From the NCBI RefSeq assembly GCF_000375425.1, contig NZ_AQXG01000003.1:124001-188000 (forward strand): DNA of 64,000 nucleotides, written 5' to 3'. Origin of the DNA: Gracilimonas tropica DSM 19535. GTDB taxonomy: Bacteria; Bacteroidota; Rhodothermia; Balneolales; Balneolaceae. This document shows positions 7,498-16,803 of the stretch, in pieces (within the stretch, counting starts at the first letter, position 1; the number at the start of each line of letters is the position of its first letter). The notes below the pieces were generated by a model. It was not told where the DNA came from. It was given only the letters and a program-made list of their open reading frames with translations, and ran no database searches. A program made the position numbers and the translations under genes.

Positions 7498-8541
7498 ATG
7501 ACAGATATTAGAAATCGAAAAAAAGATCACGTTGAGCTAACGGTTACGGAAGGCACACAATATCAACATCAGGCGGGTTTTGAGGAGTACAAATTTATCC
7601 ACAACGCCTTACCGGAAGTTAATTTCGATGAAGTAAGTACCAAAGCAGAGCTTTTGGGCCACACCTTTGACTTCCCCTTGTTTATATCTTCTATGACGGG
7701 AGGGTATGCCGAAGCCGGACCGGTGAATGCCATCATTGCTGAGTTTTGCCAGCAGCATAACATTCCTTTTGGTGTTGGCAGTCAGCGTGCGATGCTTGAG
7801 AAACCCGAACTTACAGATACTTTTTCCATTGTTCGTAAAAAAGCTCCTGATGCTTTTATATGTGCCAATATTGGAGGAGCTCAATTGATCGGCGGTTTGC
7901 CAAAAGAACGTCTCAAACGCCTTACAGATTCTATTGATGCGAATGCAGTGATCGTTCACTTAAATCCTCTGCAGGAGTTGATGCAACCTGAGGGTGACCG
8001 GAATTTTAAGGGGATTCTGGAAGGCATCGAAAAGCTGGTACAAGACAGTAAAATACCTGTGATCGTAAAAGAAACAGGTGCAGGAATTACCGAACATACC
8101 GCCCGCAGATTATTGAATGCCGGTGTTGATGTGATTGATGTAGCTGGATCCGGAGGGACGAGTTGGGCGAAAGTCGAAAATTTTCGTACCTCAAATACGA
8201 AGGCCAATCATCAATTTAATGAGTGGGGCACACCTACTGTTGACTGCATTTTGGAACTTAGTACTTTGGAATGGGAGCGAAGCTTTGAAATTATTGCCTC
8301 AGGCGGTATAAGATCTGCATTTGATATTGCAAAATCGCTTTGTTTAGGAGCTCATTTTACGGCTACCGCTCAACCTATAATCCGGGCCGTGGTTAATGAA
8401 GGACTGGATGGACTGACAACCCTGTTCACTGAGTGGCAAAAAGATCTCAAAACCATTATGACACTCCTTGGCTGTACTCACATTTCACTGCTGAATAAGA
8501 CTCATCTAAAAAAGGCAGGTCAATCCCGGGATAGGCGCTAA
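7498..8541 (+). CDS. fni: type 2 isopentenyl-diphosphate delta-isomerase
   Basis: 347 residues from the ATG at 7498; an in-frame TTG at 7462 would add 12 residues that do not resemble the family. An FMN- and NADPH-dependent enzyme that interconverts IPP and DMAPP. FISSMTGG, VGSQRAML, ANIGGAQL, HLNPLQE, VKETGAG and ASGGIRSA are characteristic of this FMN-barrel family and distinct from type 1 IDI. It is followed 52 bases later by a prenyl diphosphate synthase, giving a compact isoprenoid unit. Confidence 0.92.
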   Translation: MTDIRNRKKDHVELTVTEGTQYQHQAGFEEYKFIHNALPEVNFDEVSTKAELLGHTFDFPLFISSMTGGYAEAGPVNAIIAEFCQQHNIPFGVGSQRAMLEKPELTDTFSIVRKKAPDAFICANIGGAQLIGGLPKERLKRLTDSIDANAVIVHLNPLQELMQPEGDRNFKGILEGIEKLVQDSKIPVIVKETGAGITEHTARRLLNAGVDVIDVAGSGGTSWAKVENFRTSNTKANHQFNEWGTPTVDCILELSTLEWERSFEIIASGGIRSAFDIAKSLCLGAHFTATAQPIIRAVVNEGLDGLTTLFTEWQKDLKTIMTLLGCTHISLLNKTHLKKAGQSRDRR

Positions 8542-8593
8542 TTTGCTCTCTTAAATTACGTATATTCAGTTATTCATCTATTATAAAGAGCCA

Positions 8594-9589
8594 TTGAGCA
8601 CAAGCAAATTACACCGACAATTACTGGAAAAAATTGAAAAAGGACTTCAGGATCTGCTTCTTCCTGATGACCCACAAACCCTCTACCAACCTTTTCGCTA
8701 TGCACTTGATGTGGGAGGGAAGCGCATCAGGCCTCTTTTAACTTGTTTAGCATGCGGCATCTGCGGCGGCGATACCGAGGATGCTTTACCGGCTGCTTTG
8801 GCTGTTGAGATCCTTCATAATTTCACGTTAGTGCATGATGACATCATGGACAGTGCAGAAACCCGACGCGGTGAACCCAGCGTGTATAAAAAATGGAATG
8901 AAAATATTGCCATCCTTTCCGGTGATGTAATGTTTGCTGATGCCTACCGCCAGCTTGCCGCATATGGCCAAAACGATGCGTTCACTAAACAAGAATATAC
9001 TGCTCTCCATGATGTATTTTCAGAAGCTGTGATCACCGTATGTGAAGGGCAAGCGCTGGATATGGAATTCGTGAACCGGACTTCAGTCAGCCACAATGAA
9101 TACATTCGTATGATCGCAGGCAAAACAGCGGCTCTTTTAAGTGCCTCTTTAGAGATGGGGGCTATAGCAGCTCATGCATCCCCGCAAATGCGAGAGGAAT
9201 TAGCTGAGTTAGGTCATGAAATGGGAATCGCCTTTCAAATTCAGGATGACCTGCTGGATGCTGTCGCTGATCCTGAAAAATTCGGTAAAAAGCCCGGAGG
9301 AGATATTTATGAAGGTAAGAAAACATATCTCACCATTCTTGCGTTAGAACGGGCGGATGAGGATCAGAAGCGCTTTATCCAAAGCGTATTAGATGCACAA
9401 GATCCAACACAGGAAGAAGTTGAAAAGGTACTTTCACTCATGGGTTCACTGAACGTTTTGGATGATGTTGCCGCTGAAACGGATCAGCACTACCAAAAGG
9501 CGCTCAATTTGTTACAATCTTTCGATTCTTCCGAATATCAACAAGAACTTAAAAATCTTCTTATCTTTTTAAGAAATCGTGACCATTAA
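8594..9589 (+). CDS. polyprenyl (probably geranylgeranyl) diphosphate synthase
   Basis: 331 residues from a TTG start after AAAGAG. A class I trans-prenyltransferase that condenses allylic diphosphates with IPP. GGKRIRPLL, the first Asp-rich motif DDIMD (82-86) and the second DDLLD (218-222) are all present. An aromatic Phe77 at five residues before the first motif, Thr78 at minus four and no insertion in DDxxD point to a short-chain C20-type product; this is inference from known chain-length rules. The 3' end abuts the bamD start region. The isomerase upstream would supply DMAPP. Confidence 0.88.
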   Translation: MSTSKLHRQLLEKIEKGLQDLLLPDDPQTLYQPFRYALDVGGKRIRPLLTCLACGICGGDTEDALPAALAVEILHNFTLVHDDIMDSAETRRGEPSVYKKWNENIAILSGDVMFADAYRQLAAYGQNDAFTKQEYTALHDVFSEAVITVCEGQALDMEFVNRTSVSHNEYIRMIAGKTAALLSASLEMGAIAAHASPQMREELAELGHEMGIAFQIQDDLLDAVADPEKFGKKPGGDIYEGKKTYLTILALERADEDQKRFIQSVLDAQDPTQEEVEKVLSLMGSLNVLDDVAAETDQHYQKALNLLQSFDSSEYQQELKNLLIFLRNRDH

Positions 9590-9614
9590 AGCACAATTCA
9601 CACAAACCATTTCA

Positions 9615-10442
9615 ATGCAGTCAAAATTATTACTACTTCTTGGTTTTACTTTTATTCTTTCAGCTTGCCAAAACGACCGGCTTATAAAAAGGGGAGATTC
9701 CCTGGAAGTAGCCTATCAAAAAGCCATGGCCTTTTATGTTGAAGGTGACTTTTCGGAAGCTGCCAAAGCCTTTGATACGGTCACACGCGTTGGGCGAGGT
9801 ACCGAATACGGGCAAGATGCTCAATACTACCTTGCAGAAAGCTACTATAAAGATAAGCAATACCTGTTGGCCGCTTCCGAATACGACCGGTATGTAAGTT
9901 ACTATCCACAGGATGAACGCCGGCAAGAGATGGAATTCAAGGCCGCGATGTGCTATTTCCATCAAAGCCCGCGATACAAACTGGATCAATCCGATACCCG
10001 GCGTGCTATCGAGCGCTTTCAGTTATTCATCAATCGATATCCCGACTCTGATCGGGTAACCGATGCCGCAGACCGCATTGATGAGCTCCGCTCAAAACTT
10101 GCGCATAAGGCATATGAAGCTGCTCAGTTCTATGTAAGAAATGAAATGTATAAAGCCGCCACGATCTATCTCGATCGGGTCATCGATCAGTATCCTGAAT
10201 CCAAATGGGCTGAACGTGCGTTGGTAGATCAAGTGAAGACCTATATTGAATATGCCGATAACAGCGTGGTTCAGTCTCAGGCAGAGCGCTATTCCAAAGC
10301 CATTGAGAATTATGAGAAGTTCCTGCAGCTTTTCCCTCAAAGTGACCTCCGGGGCGAGATCGAGGACTATCATGATGAAGCCCAAAGCAAACTTGCGGAC
10401 ATCGTAACCATTGAAGAGGAAGCTGACGAAGGGCAGAGCTAA
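9615..10442 (+). CDS. bamD: outer membrane assembly lipoprotein BamD
   Basis: 275 residues from the ATG at 9615, chosen because it gives a clean lipoprotein signal with LSAC (Cys18). The mature part is built of tetratricopeptide-like helical repeats: AMAFYVEGDFSEAAKAF, YLAESYYKDKQYLLAASEYDRY, and a late AAQFYVRNEMYKAATIYLDRVI. This is the pattern of BamD, the essential partner of BamA in folding outer-membrane proteins. The TAA overlaps the nadD ATG by one base. Other tetratricopeptide lipoproteins are the main alternative. Confidence 0.82.
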   Translation: MQSKLLLLLGFTFILSACQNDRLIKRGDSLEVAYQKAMAFYVEGDFSEAAKAFDTVTRVGRGTEYGQDAQYYLAESYYKDKQYLLAASEYDRYVSYYPQDERRQEMEFKAAMCYFHQSPRYKLDQSDTRRAIERFQLFINRYPDSDRVTDAADRIDELRSKLAHKAYEAAQFYVRNEMYKAATIYLDRVIDQYPESKWAERALVDQVKTYIEYADNSVVQSQAERYSKAIENYEKFLQLFPQSDLRGEIEDYHDEAQSKLADIVTIEEEADEGQS

Positions 10443-11026
10443 TGACTGCCCGCATCGGTTTATTCGGGGGTACGTTTGATCCTGTTCACCGCGGACATAT
10501 TTCTATAGCCGAGTCTTTTCTCAATTCCGGGTTGATAGACGAGCTTTGGGTGCTGCTTACACCGTATCCTCCCCACAAACAAAAAGCCCATCAAACTCCG
10601 TACAAACTGCGGCTGGATATGCTGAAAGCCGCTTTTAAGGGGAAGGAAAAGATTGTGATCAGCACGATAGAAAACGAGCTTCCCAAACCATCGTATTCGG
10701 TTCAAACTATTCGCCATTTTAAGGAATTACATCCGGATGCGCTTTTTTACTTTTGTATGGGAGAAGACAGCCTGCGGCATTTTCATACCTGGAAAAAATA
10801 CCGGGAAATTTTAGATGAATGTGAGCTAATGGTTGCTCAAAGACCCGGCGAAACTCACGACCAAGTCAGGGACGAGATTCTTCGAAAAGCGCACATGGTA
10901 GAGCATGAGCCGCTGGATATAGCTTCTTCTGAGATTAGGAAAGGCTTCAAAGAAGGAAAGAATGTATCTGCAAAACTTCCCAAAAGTGTGCTAAAGATCA
11001 TTGAAAAAGAGCAGTTATATAGCTAA
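10442..11026 (+). CDS. nadD: nicotinate-nucleotide adenylyltransferase
   Basis: 194 residues, typical. Adenylates nicotinate mononucleotide in NAD synthesis. The N-terminal GLFGGTFDPVHRGH contains the GTFDPxHxGH nucleotidyltransferase signature. SSEIRKG near residue 160 matches the ISSxxIR motif that binds the triphosphate. The start is set by the TAATG overlap with bamD. Confidence 0.93.
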   Translation: MTARIGLFGGTFDPVHRGHISIAESFLNSGLIDELWVLLTPYPPHKQKAHQTPYKLRLDMLKAAFKGKEKIVISTIENELPKPSYSVQTIRHFKELHPDALFYFCMGEDSLRHFHTWKKYREILDECELMVAQRPGETHDQVRDEILRKAHMVEHEPLDIASSEIRKGFKEGKNVSAKLPKSVLKIIEKEQLYS

Positions 11027-11055
11027 CTACTTTCTTTCACAAAACAATATAAAAG

Positions 11056-12093
11056 ATGGCATTTTCACGTAAAGATTTTCTCAAAAGTACCGCAATACTT
11101 GGAACCGCAGGATTAACTTTTGGAGCTGCCGGAGTTTCTCCCGATTCCCCAAAAAAGAGAGTAACCAATGCGCCCAAGATCAAACCCAAAGCTCTCAAAC
11201 CCGGCGATACGTTAGGATTGGTAGCACCTGCTAGCCCCATTTATGAAGATTCTGTTTTCGAAGAGATGTTAGAAAACCTCCGGGATATGGGTTTTAAACT
11301 TAAGTTGGGAAAACATGTTAGGGATCAGCGCGGCTACCTTGCCGGAACTGATGAGAACCGAGCTGCTGATCTTATGAGTATGTTCGAGGACGACCGGGTG
11401 GATGCCATCATGTGCATTCGCGGAGGATGGGGGTGTAACCGTATCTTACCTTTGTTGGATTATGAGCTCATCAGGAATAACCCAAAAATGTTGGTAGGAT
11501 TCAGCGACATCACATCCCTGCATATGGCGCTGTATTCCCAAAGCGACCTGATCAGCTTCCACGGACCGGTCGGCAAATCTATGTGGACCGACTTCACGAA
11601 AAAGGCATTTATGAACATCACCCAGAAAGGTGCTAAAACTGAATTCACGATCCCTGCGGAATTTGACGACAGTTTTGTGGTTGCTCCCGGAAAGGTCAAA
11701 GGGCCTTTGTTTGGCGGAAATCTTTCGGTGTTCAGTGCCATGGTGGGTTCTGAGTTTTTGCCTTCATTTGATGGAGCTATTCTGTTTCTGGAAGATGTGG
11801 GAGAGAGCGTGTACCGTATTGACCGAATGATCACCCAATTGAAACTGGCCGGGATCCTGGACCGGATCAGTGGATTTGTGTTTGGTAAGTGTACTGAATG
11901 TTCAGCCGGTGAAAACAGCCTTACGATGCAGCAACTTCTGGACGACCATATCAAACCGTTGGGAATCCCTGCTTTTTATGGGGCTATGATAAGTCACGAG
12001 GACAACAATATTACACTTCCAGTAGGTCTGGAAGCCGAGATCGATGCCGATCAGCGAACAATTAAAGTACTGGAATCAGGAGTTAGAACTTAA
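11056..12093 (+). CDS. LD-carboxypeptidase, peptidase S66 family
   Basis: 345 residues. The family removes the terminal D-Ala from murein tetrapeptides (LdcA) or inactivates microcin C (MccF). The nucleophile is Ser150 in GFSDIT. Glu in FLEDVGES and His in SHEDNN complete the expected Ser-Glu-His triad. The N-terminus SRKDFLKS followed by a hydrophobic stretch resembles a Tat signal with an RK variant pair, which suggests export; typical LdcA is cytoplasmic, so this is an oddity to verify. Confidence 0.85.
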   Translation: MAFSRKDFLKSTAILGTAGLTFGAAGVSPDSPKKRVTNAPKIKPKALKPGDTLGLVAPASPIYEDSVFEEMLENLRDMGFKLKLGKHVRDQRGYLAGTDENRAADLMSMFEDDRVDAIMCIRGGWGCNRILPLLDYELIRNNPKMLVGFSDITSLHMALYSQSDLISFHGPVGKSMWTDFTKKAFMNITQKGAKTEFTIPAEFDDSFVVAPGKVKGPLFGGNLSVFSAMVGSEFLPSFDGAILFLEDVGESVYRIDRMITQLKLAGILDRISGFVFGKCTECSAGENSLTMQQLLDDHIKPLGIPAFYGAMISHEDNNITLPVGLEAEIDADQRTIKVLESGVRT

Positions 12094-12118
12094 AAATCGA
12101 TCAAGACAGGTCATTATA

Positions 12119-14578
12119 TTGATACAATCAACAAAGAGAAGATCATTTCGGGTACTTTGGGTGCTGTTATTCTGTATTTTGGCACTGACTTCACAACAGT
12201 TAATAGCCCAAACAGAAACGGGAACGCTTAGCGGTTTTGTTTTTGATGCGGAGACAAAAGAGCCTCTTCCATACGCCAATATCATTATTGAAGGGACAAC
12301 GCGAGGCACGTATTCCAAAAATGACGGCTCTTATTCCATTAAATTACCTCCCGGCGAGACAAAGATCCGCTATCGTTTTTTATCTTATAAGGACACCGTG
12401 GTAACCGTTCAAATAACCGCAGGGCTTGAGACTGAACAAACAGTGTATCTGAAACCCGACCTGATGTCCATGGATGTAACCGTAAGTGCAAACCGGGTTG
12501 CCCGTGAAATGCAGAATCTGGCTCGAATGCGAGATCAAAAAAACTCGAACCTGAGATCCTATTCTGCAGATTTATACAAACTGGCCATCCTGAGTAACGT
12601 AGGACGAAATTTCAGCTATGAAAAGCTGGATAGTATTGATCTGGAACCCATTGCATTCTCAGAACGAAAATCTAAACTCAAGTATATAGCTGATCCTGAA
12701 AGATATTCCGAAACACTGGTTGCCAACCGGGCAAGTGAAAACTTCTTCAGTGAATACGACTTCTTTTCAACCGGCGGTGAACCGCTTAACCTGAACGATA
12801 ATGAGATCTCCCTGAGTATTTTGTCGGAAAATATCACCGTGGTAGGACCTATCTCTGCTCGGGCAGGAGACTTCTATGAACTCTATGATGAGGACGCTGA
12901 CAGTAGCTGGCCTGTAGGAACCATCGAAGTTTCATTTTATCCCATCCATGACAATCGTCCTTTATTTGAGGGAAAAGCTTGGTACAATCCCGATAACAAT
13001 ACGATTCTTGGCGTTGACGTCATGCTGAACGACTATGCTGAGACCAACACGGGAACATTCAGTATCTCAGACCTAAGGTACCAGCAATCCTATCAAAAAG
13101 TTGGGGATTTTTGGCTGCCTGAGCGTACGGAACTTTCGGCCGTGCTGAAGTTCATTACTTCTAAAGACAAGATCCTGTATAAAGACGAATGGACGTGGAC
13201 CAACCTAAAGGTGAACCGGCAATCCGAACCTCAAAATGTGAAACTGAATACGGTCAATATCCTGCCGGATGCTCATCAAAAAGAAGCCGCTTATTGGGAT
13301 ACGCTCTCCGGAAAGCAGGAGAACCGTAATACCCGTTTGTTGAGTGAGGTTCAGAATTACGAAGAAGACCGGGTGGCTGTGAAAGTAGGGATGTCGGTCT
13401 TTCGATCTTTTTTCCGGCTTCCTTATCAATTAGAGCGTTTCTATCTTACCAACATCAGTCACATTTATAGCTACAATCGGGTACAGGGGCATTATCTGGG
13501 ACTTGGCTTACGCACGCCCGTCAGTGATAACTACGAGTATCGCGCTATTGCCGGTTATGGTTTTGGAAATGAAAACTGGAGCTATCAATTAAGCGGGTAT
13601 CATTTTCCGGGCGGAATCTTCATTGGACCAGAAGTATCCTATTTCAAGCGGACTTTCCAGCAGTATCAGGATTATGAATACAACCGCACTCCTCTCGATT
13701 TTTTTGAACTTCGGCAAACTATCAATGGACTTACTACCGGAACTACCGGCAATAATTTTTTTGAGAGGGAAGGAGTGAATGCCGGTTTGCGTTTCAGGCT
13801 CGATACCGAATCCTTCATTCGTATGCTTTATATGGCGGAAGATCATCATTCCTTAAACGCTACCACCGACTTTAGCCTGTTTGGAAGCAATCTGGAACCT
13901 CAAGAATTTCGCAATAACGATCCACTTTTTCCTGCTGAGGAAGGAAGTCTGCGCGGAATCTACATGCACCTGCATCACGATACACGGCAATACCTGAGAA
14001 CCCAGTTTTTACGGGATTACAACATCCGCGAATTCGGTTGGCTGGTGGATGCAGTCCTCGAAAAAGGCGTAAACAGCATGGGCAGTGATTTTGATTATAA
14101 CCGCTACCGGGTAGGATTGAAGTTCTATTGGCCGGTCTTTTCCACCCATTTCTTTCAAACCGATATTATTGTGGCGGCTTCGGATGAAGGTACGCCCAAT
14201 CAACGTTTATTTACCTACAACGGCTATGTGGTAGATGATTACGTCCGGTATCGTCCCTTTGCTACCGTTGATTATCGACAGCCGTTGGGGCACCGGGTTT
14301 CACAGATCAAGATCCGATACAAATTCGGGAGTTCGCTCACCCGCAGCATCCCAATTGGTTTCATTCAGAAAAGCGGGATACAAATCTCCACCATTCTTAC
14401 AGCCGGCGTTTTGGATCAGGAAGATTCGCTCCAGCCATTATATCCTCATTCCAATGCGGAGGCCCAGGCCGAGATCGGCATTGCTGCCTCTAAGATCTTT
14501 GGTATCTTCTATGCCGAATTCAGCAAAAAACTTTATGGTAAGTTTGGTAATTCATACGGTATAACTCTGCTTTTTTAG
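12119..14578 (+). CDS. DUF5686 outer-membrane protein with carboxypeptidase-like regulatory domain
   Basis: 819 residues from a TTG at 12119 that follows AGACAGG by 8 bases and begins a good signal peptide ending near LIAQ; upstream in-frame codons overlap the S66 gene. After the signal comes a carboxypeptidase-regulatory-like beta sandwich (GTLSGFVFDAETKEPLPYANI), then the DUF5686 region starting near ARMRDQKN and a long beta-rich C-terminus that ends in Phe, as outer-membrane barrels do. The family is common in Bacteroidota and its function is unknown; an outer-membrane location is inference. Confidence 0.8.
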   Translation: MIQSTKRRSFRVLWVLLFCILALTSQQLIAQTETGTLSGFVFDAETKEPLPYANIIIEGTTRGTYSKNDGSYSIKLPPGETKIRYRFLSYKDTVVTVQITAGLETEQTVYLKPDLMSMDVTVSANRVAREMQNLARMRDQKNSNLRSYSADLYKLAILSNVGRNFSYEKLDSIDLEPIAFSERKSKLKYIADPERYSETLVANRASENFFSEYDFFSTGGEPLNLNDNEISLSILSENITVVGPISARAGDFYELYDEDADSSWPVGTIEVSFYPIHDNRPLFEGKAWYNPDNNTILGVDVMLNDYAETNTGTFSISDLRYQQSYQKVGDFWLPERTELSAVLKFITSKDKILYKDEWTWTNLKVNRQSEPQNVKLNTVNILPDAHQKEAAYWDTLSGKQENRNTRLLSEVQNYEEDRVAVKVGMSVFRSFFRLPYQLERFYLTNISHIYSYNRVQGHYLGLGLRTPVSDNYEYRAIAGYGFGNENWSYQLSGYHFPGGIFIGPEVSYFKRTFQQYQDYEYNRTPLDFFELRQTINGLTTGTTGNNFFEREGVNAGLRFRLDTESFIRMLYMAEDHHSLNATTDFSLFGSNLEPQEFRNNDPLFPAEEGSLRGIYMHLHHDTRQYLRTQFLRDYNIREFGWLVDAVLEKGVNSMGSDFDYNRYRVGLKFYWPVFSTHFFQTDIIVAASDEGTPNQRLFTYNGYVVDDYVRYRPFATVDYRQPLGHRVSQIKIRYKFGSSLTRSIPIGFIQKSGIQISTILTAGVLDQEDSLQPLYPHSNAEAQAEIGIAASKIFGIFYAEFSKKLYGKFGNSYGITLLF

Positions 14579-14710
14579 AAGGTTCGCTATTCTGATACTT
14601 TGCTGCAGAATGAATCAGAAGCCCTGTCACAAAAATTTAAATCGACTTGTGAAGACGCTTCTTCTTCTGAATACTCCGGATCAGCATGACTTATCTCATA
14701 CATGAAACCT

Positions 14711-15454
14711 TCAAACCCGTGATTCCTCCATCGGGGACACTTGAGGATCCCGGATTTTAGCCCTCACCCATCTGAAAAGCAGATATACCATAACCGACCA
14801 AACAACAAGAATGACTTCCAGCACTAAAATGTAAGTAGGCCAGGGAGGGAGGAGGCTGAAAAAAGTAGTTCCGGGTGGTTTTGCCATCACGTACATATAA
14901 TTACTGCCAAGCAGCAGGTTGATCCCATAGATTATTCCAGCAGCAACATTTAGCCAACCTACGGTTCGCAGGAGGTCGCCACGTCTAAGATCCCATTTCC
15001 AGCCTACTGCAGGATATAGTGCCAACAGCACAAGTCCCATGTGAACCAGCCAATAGCGGATGGCATCATAATGGAAAAGAGAAAAATCAACCGAAGGCGT
15101 CAGATTAGCTTGTGAGACACCCAGAACGATCCAAAAGAAAAGAGTGCCCCAAACTTTTCTGCTGCCGGTAGCAAACACCCAAACCAATATAAACGGGAGG
15201 AAGTTACATAAATGCAGGGGAATGTCTTTTTCAACATCAAAGGTTCCCAGGTACAAATTCACCGGAACCTTGAGAAGTTGGGTAGCTGACAATAAAAGAG
15301 CGAATCCGAGCAGTATTTTTTGTTGCTCAGTTTCTGTACGAGAGCCTAAAACACGAAAGAAAAAGTAACCAAAGATCAAAAAACCGAGAAGCAGAAGAAG
15401 GTGTTCCGTCTCGTAGGCAGTAAACTCGTTTGTGGTTTCAAAAAGAGAATTCAA
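14711..15454 (-). CDS. YwaF/TIGR02206-like integral membrane protein
   Basis: 247 residues with about seven hydrophobic segments spread evenly, starting at LLLLLGFLIFGYFFF. The sequence LHLCNFLPFI, the HYDAIRYWLVHMGL segment and LGSNYMYVMAKP match the YwaF family of uncharacterised membrane proteins related to eukaryotic TMEM164. It is convergent with the DUF5686 gene (132 bases of sequence with no clear terminator) and divergent from the reductase gene. Confidence 0.75.
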   Translation of the reverse strand: MNSLFETTNEFTAYETEHLLLLLGFLIFGYFFFRVLGSRTETEQQKILLGFALLLSATQLLKVPVNLYLGTFDVEKDIPLHLCNFLPFILVWVFATGSRKVWGTLFFWIVLGVSQANLTPSVDFSLFHYDAIRYWLVHMGLVLLALYPAVGWKWDLRRGDLLRTVGWLNVAAGIIYGINLLLGSNYMYVMAKPPGTTFFSLLPPWPTYILVLEVILVVWSVMVYLLFRWVRAKIRDPQVSPMEESRV

Positions 15455-15670
15455 GCTTTTTATTGGTATGGTTATAAAAAAGGATGAGCTAATAACCGAA
15501 AATATAATTGAAAATAAAAGGTGCAGTGAACGGCAAAGTTGTTGATTCTTCTATAACACCCGGCTGGCGTGATCGCCCACAAACATTGCCGCATTTCCAC
15601 CGTGCAGATTCCCTATCAAGTCATTATAATTTGCAGGCGAGGTTAACTTTAAAATCAAACAGGTACTGTG

Positions 15671-16264
15671 ATGAGAAAGATCAATGTAATATCCATGATC
15701 ACTTTGGATGGCGTGCTACAAGGCCCCGGAGGCCCTGAGGAAGACACTTCAAACCAATTTGAATACGGTGGGTGGGCCGCTCCGCACGGGGGTGAGGAAT
15801 CTGAGGAGATCATGGCAAAGCTGATGCAACCGTCAGATTATCTTTTAGGCCGTAAGACCTTCGATATCTGGGAAGATTACTGGCCGCTCCATGCCGAAGT
15901 ATGGCCGGGCATCAATGATGGGATGAAATACATATTCTCTAATACCAAAGACTCCACTGATTGGAAAAACACGAAATTCCTGAAAAACCTTTCGGATATC
16001 AGAAAGCTTAAGCAATCAGAAGGATCAGACCTGCAGGTGTGGGGCAGTGGAGAGCTTATTCAGTTGCTGCTAAAACATGATTTAGTGGACGAGTTATGGG
16101 TGATCATTTTTCCCCTCACGCTTGGGCAGGGAAAGAAGCTTTTTTCTGATGGCGTTATTCCTGCAGCATTCACCTTAAAAGAAGGAACCGTGACACCTTC
16201 CGGACTAATCATCGCCAATTACAAGCGGGAGGGAGACATAGAGACGGGTATTGCAGGAGCATGA
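15671..16264 (+). CDS. dihydrofolate reductase-like / RibD C-terminal domain protein
   Basis: 197 residues from the ATG at 15671, preceded by AGG at good spacing; a GTG directly before it is less likely. RKINVISMITLDGVLQGPGG at the start, LLGRKTFDIW, and VWGSGELIQLLLKHDLVDELWVI are the marks of the NADPH-dependent YyaP/RibD_C fold. These proteins look like dihydrofolate reductase, but the true substrate is usually unknown. A single-gene unit, with a pair of inverted repeats downstream. Confidence 0.8.
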   Translation: MRKINVISMITLDGVLQGPGGPEEDTSNQFEYGGWAAPHGGEESEEIMAKLMQPSDYLLGRKTFDIWEDYWPLHAEVWPGINDGMKYIFSNTKDSTDWKNTKFLKNLSDIRKLKQSEGSDLQVWGSGELIQLLLKHDLVDELWVIIFPLTLGQGKKLFSDGVIPAAFTLKEGTVTPSGLIIANYKREGDIETGIAGA

Positions 16265-16291
16265 TTAAGGCCTGAATGATCTAAAAGAAAC

Positions 16292-16323
16292 CATTCCTTT
16301 GGCAACATATAATGAAAGGAATG
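16292..16323. repeat. 9-bp perfect inverted repeat
   Basis: CATTCCTTT (16292-16300) and AAAGGAATG (16315-16323) are perfect inverted copies around a 14-base spacer. It lies just after the DHFR-like gene and could be part of its 3' end or an operator for the small gene downstream; no U tract follows directly. Confidence 0.5.
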
Positions 16324-16341
16324 AAAATTTTGATCATAGTC

Positions 16342-16372
16342 TTGGAGATTAACTCCAATACTTATTTTTTTT
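16342..16372 (+). terminator. weak intrinsic terminator-like hairpin
   Basis: TTGGAG (16342-16347), loop ATTAA, CTCCAA (16353-16358), then a T-rich run at 16364-16372. The stem is short and the T run starts 5 bases after it, so this is a moderate guess for the end of the DHFR-like transcript. Confidence 0.35.
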
Positions 16373-16433
16373 GCATCAACCTATAACTGATGATGCGGGG
16401 ACTGAGCGCATTGGTTTAAAAAAGCATGTACAA

Positions 16434-16640
16434 ATGGAAATAACTGCCAAATCTGTTATCACCTGTCCCGAGTGTGGACACGCAAAAGAAGAACAAATGG
16501 CTGCCAATGCTTGCCGATTTTTCTATCAATGTGAAAATTACTATTCTATTTTAAAGCCAAAGAATGGTGATTGTTGTGTTTTTTGCAGTTATGGATCAGC
16601 TCCTTGTCCACCGGTTCAACAAAAAAGGAACGGTTGTTAG
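16434..16640 (+). CDS. GDCCVxC-motif small cysteine-rich protein
   Basis: 68 residues from the ATG at 16434; an in-frame start 63 bases upstream is possible, but those residues do not look conserved. Contains CPEC (Cys11, Cys14), Cys27, Cys33, then GDCCVFCSYG with Cys47, Cys48 and Cys51, plus Cys58 and a C-terminal Cys68. This is the GDCCVxC domain family, some members of which are selenoproteins; here all positions are Cys. The function is unknown; metal or thiol chemistry is an inference from the Cys pattern. Confidence 0.75.
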   Translation: MEITAKSVITCPECGHAKEEQMAANACRFFYQCENYYSILKPKNGDCCVFCSYGSAPCPPVQQKRNGC

Positions 16641-16803
16641 ATTTTTAATAGCCTTTCGATCCCGATCATTTCTTTTCACTCTTCAAATTCCGTACAATCC
16701 CATTCCTTTTACCTGAGTAAACATTTTTTTACGGGTGCAAACCTAACTAATTCGTTTTATTCCGTAGCAGGTAATTCATAATCATAATTAACTACAAAAA
16801 ACA

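Noticed and set aside
12044-12118. Earlier start for the DUF5686 gene inside the S66 gene
   Set aside because: It would place a hydrophilic stretch ahead of the signal peptide; the TTG at 12119 has a suitable ribosome-binding site.
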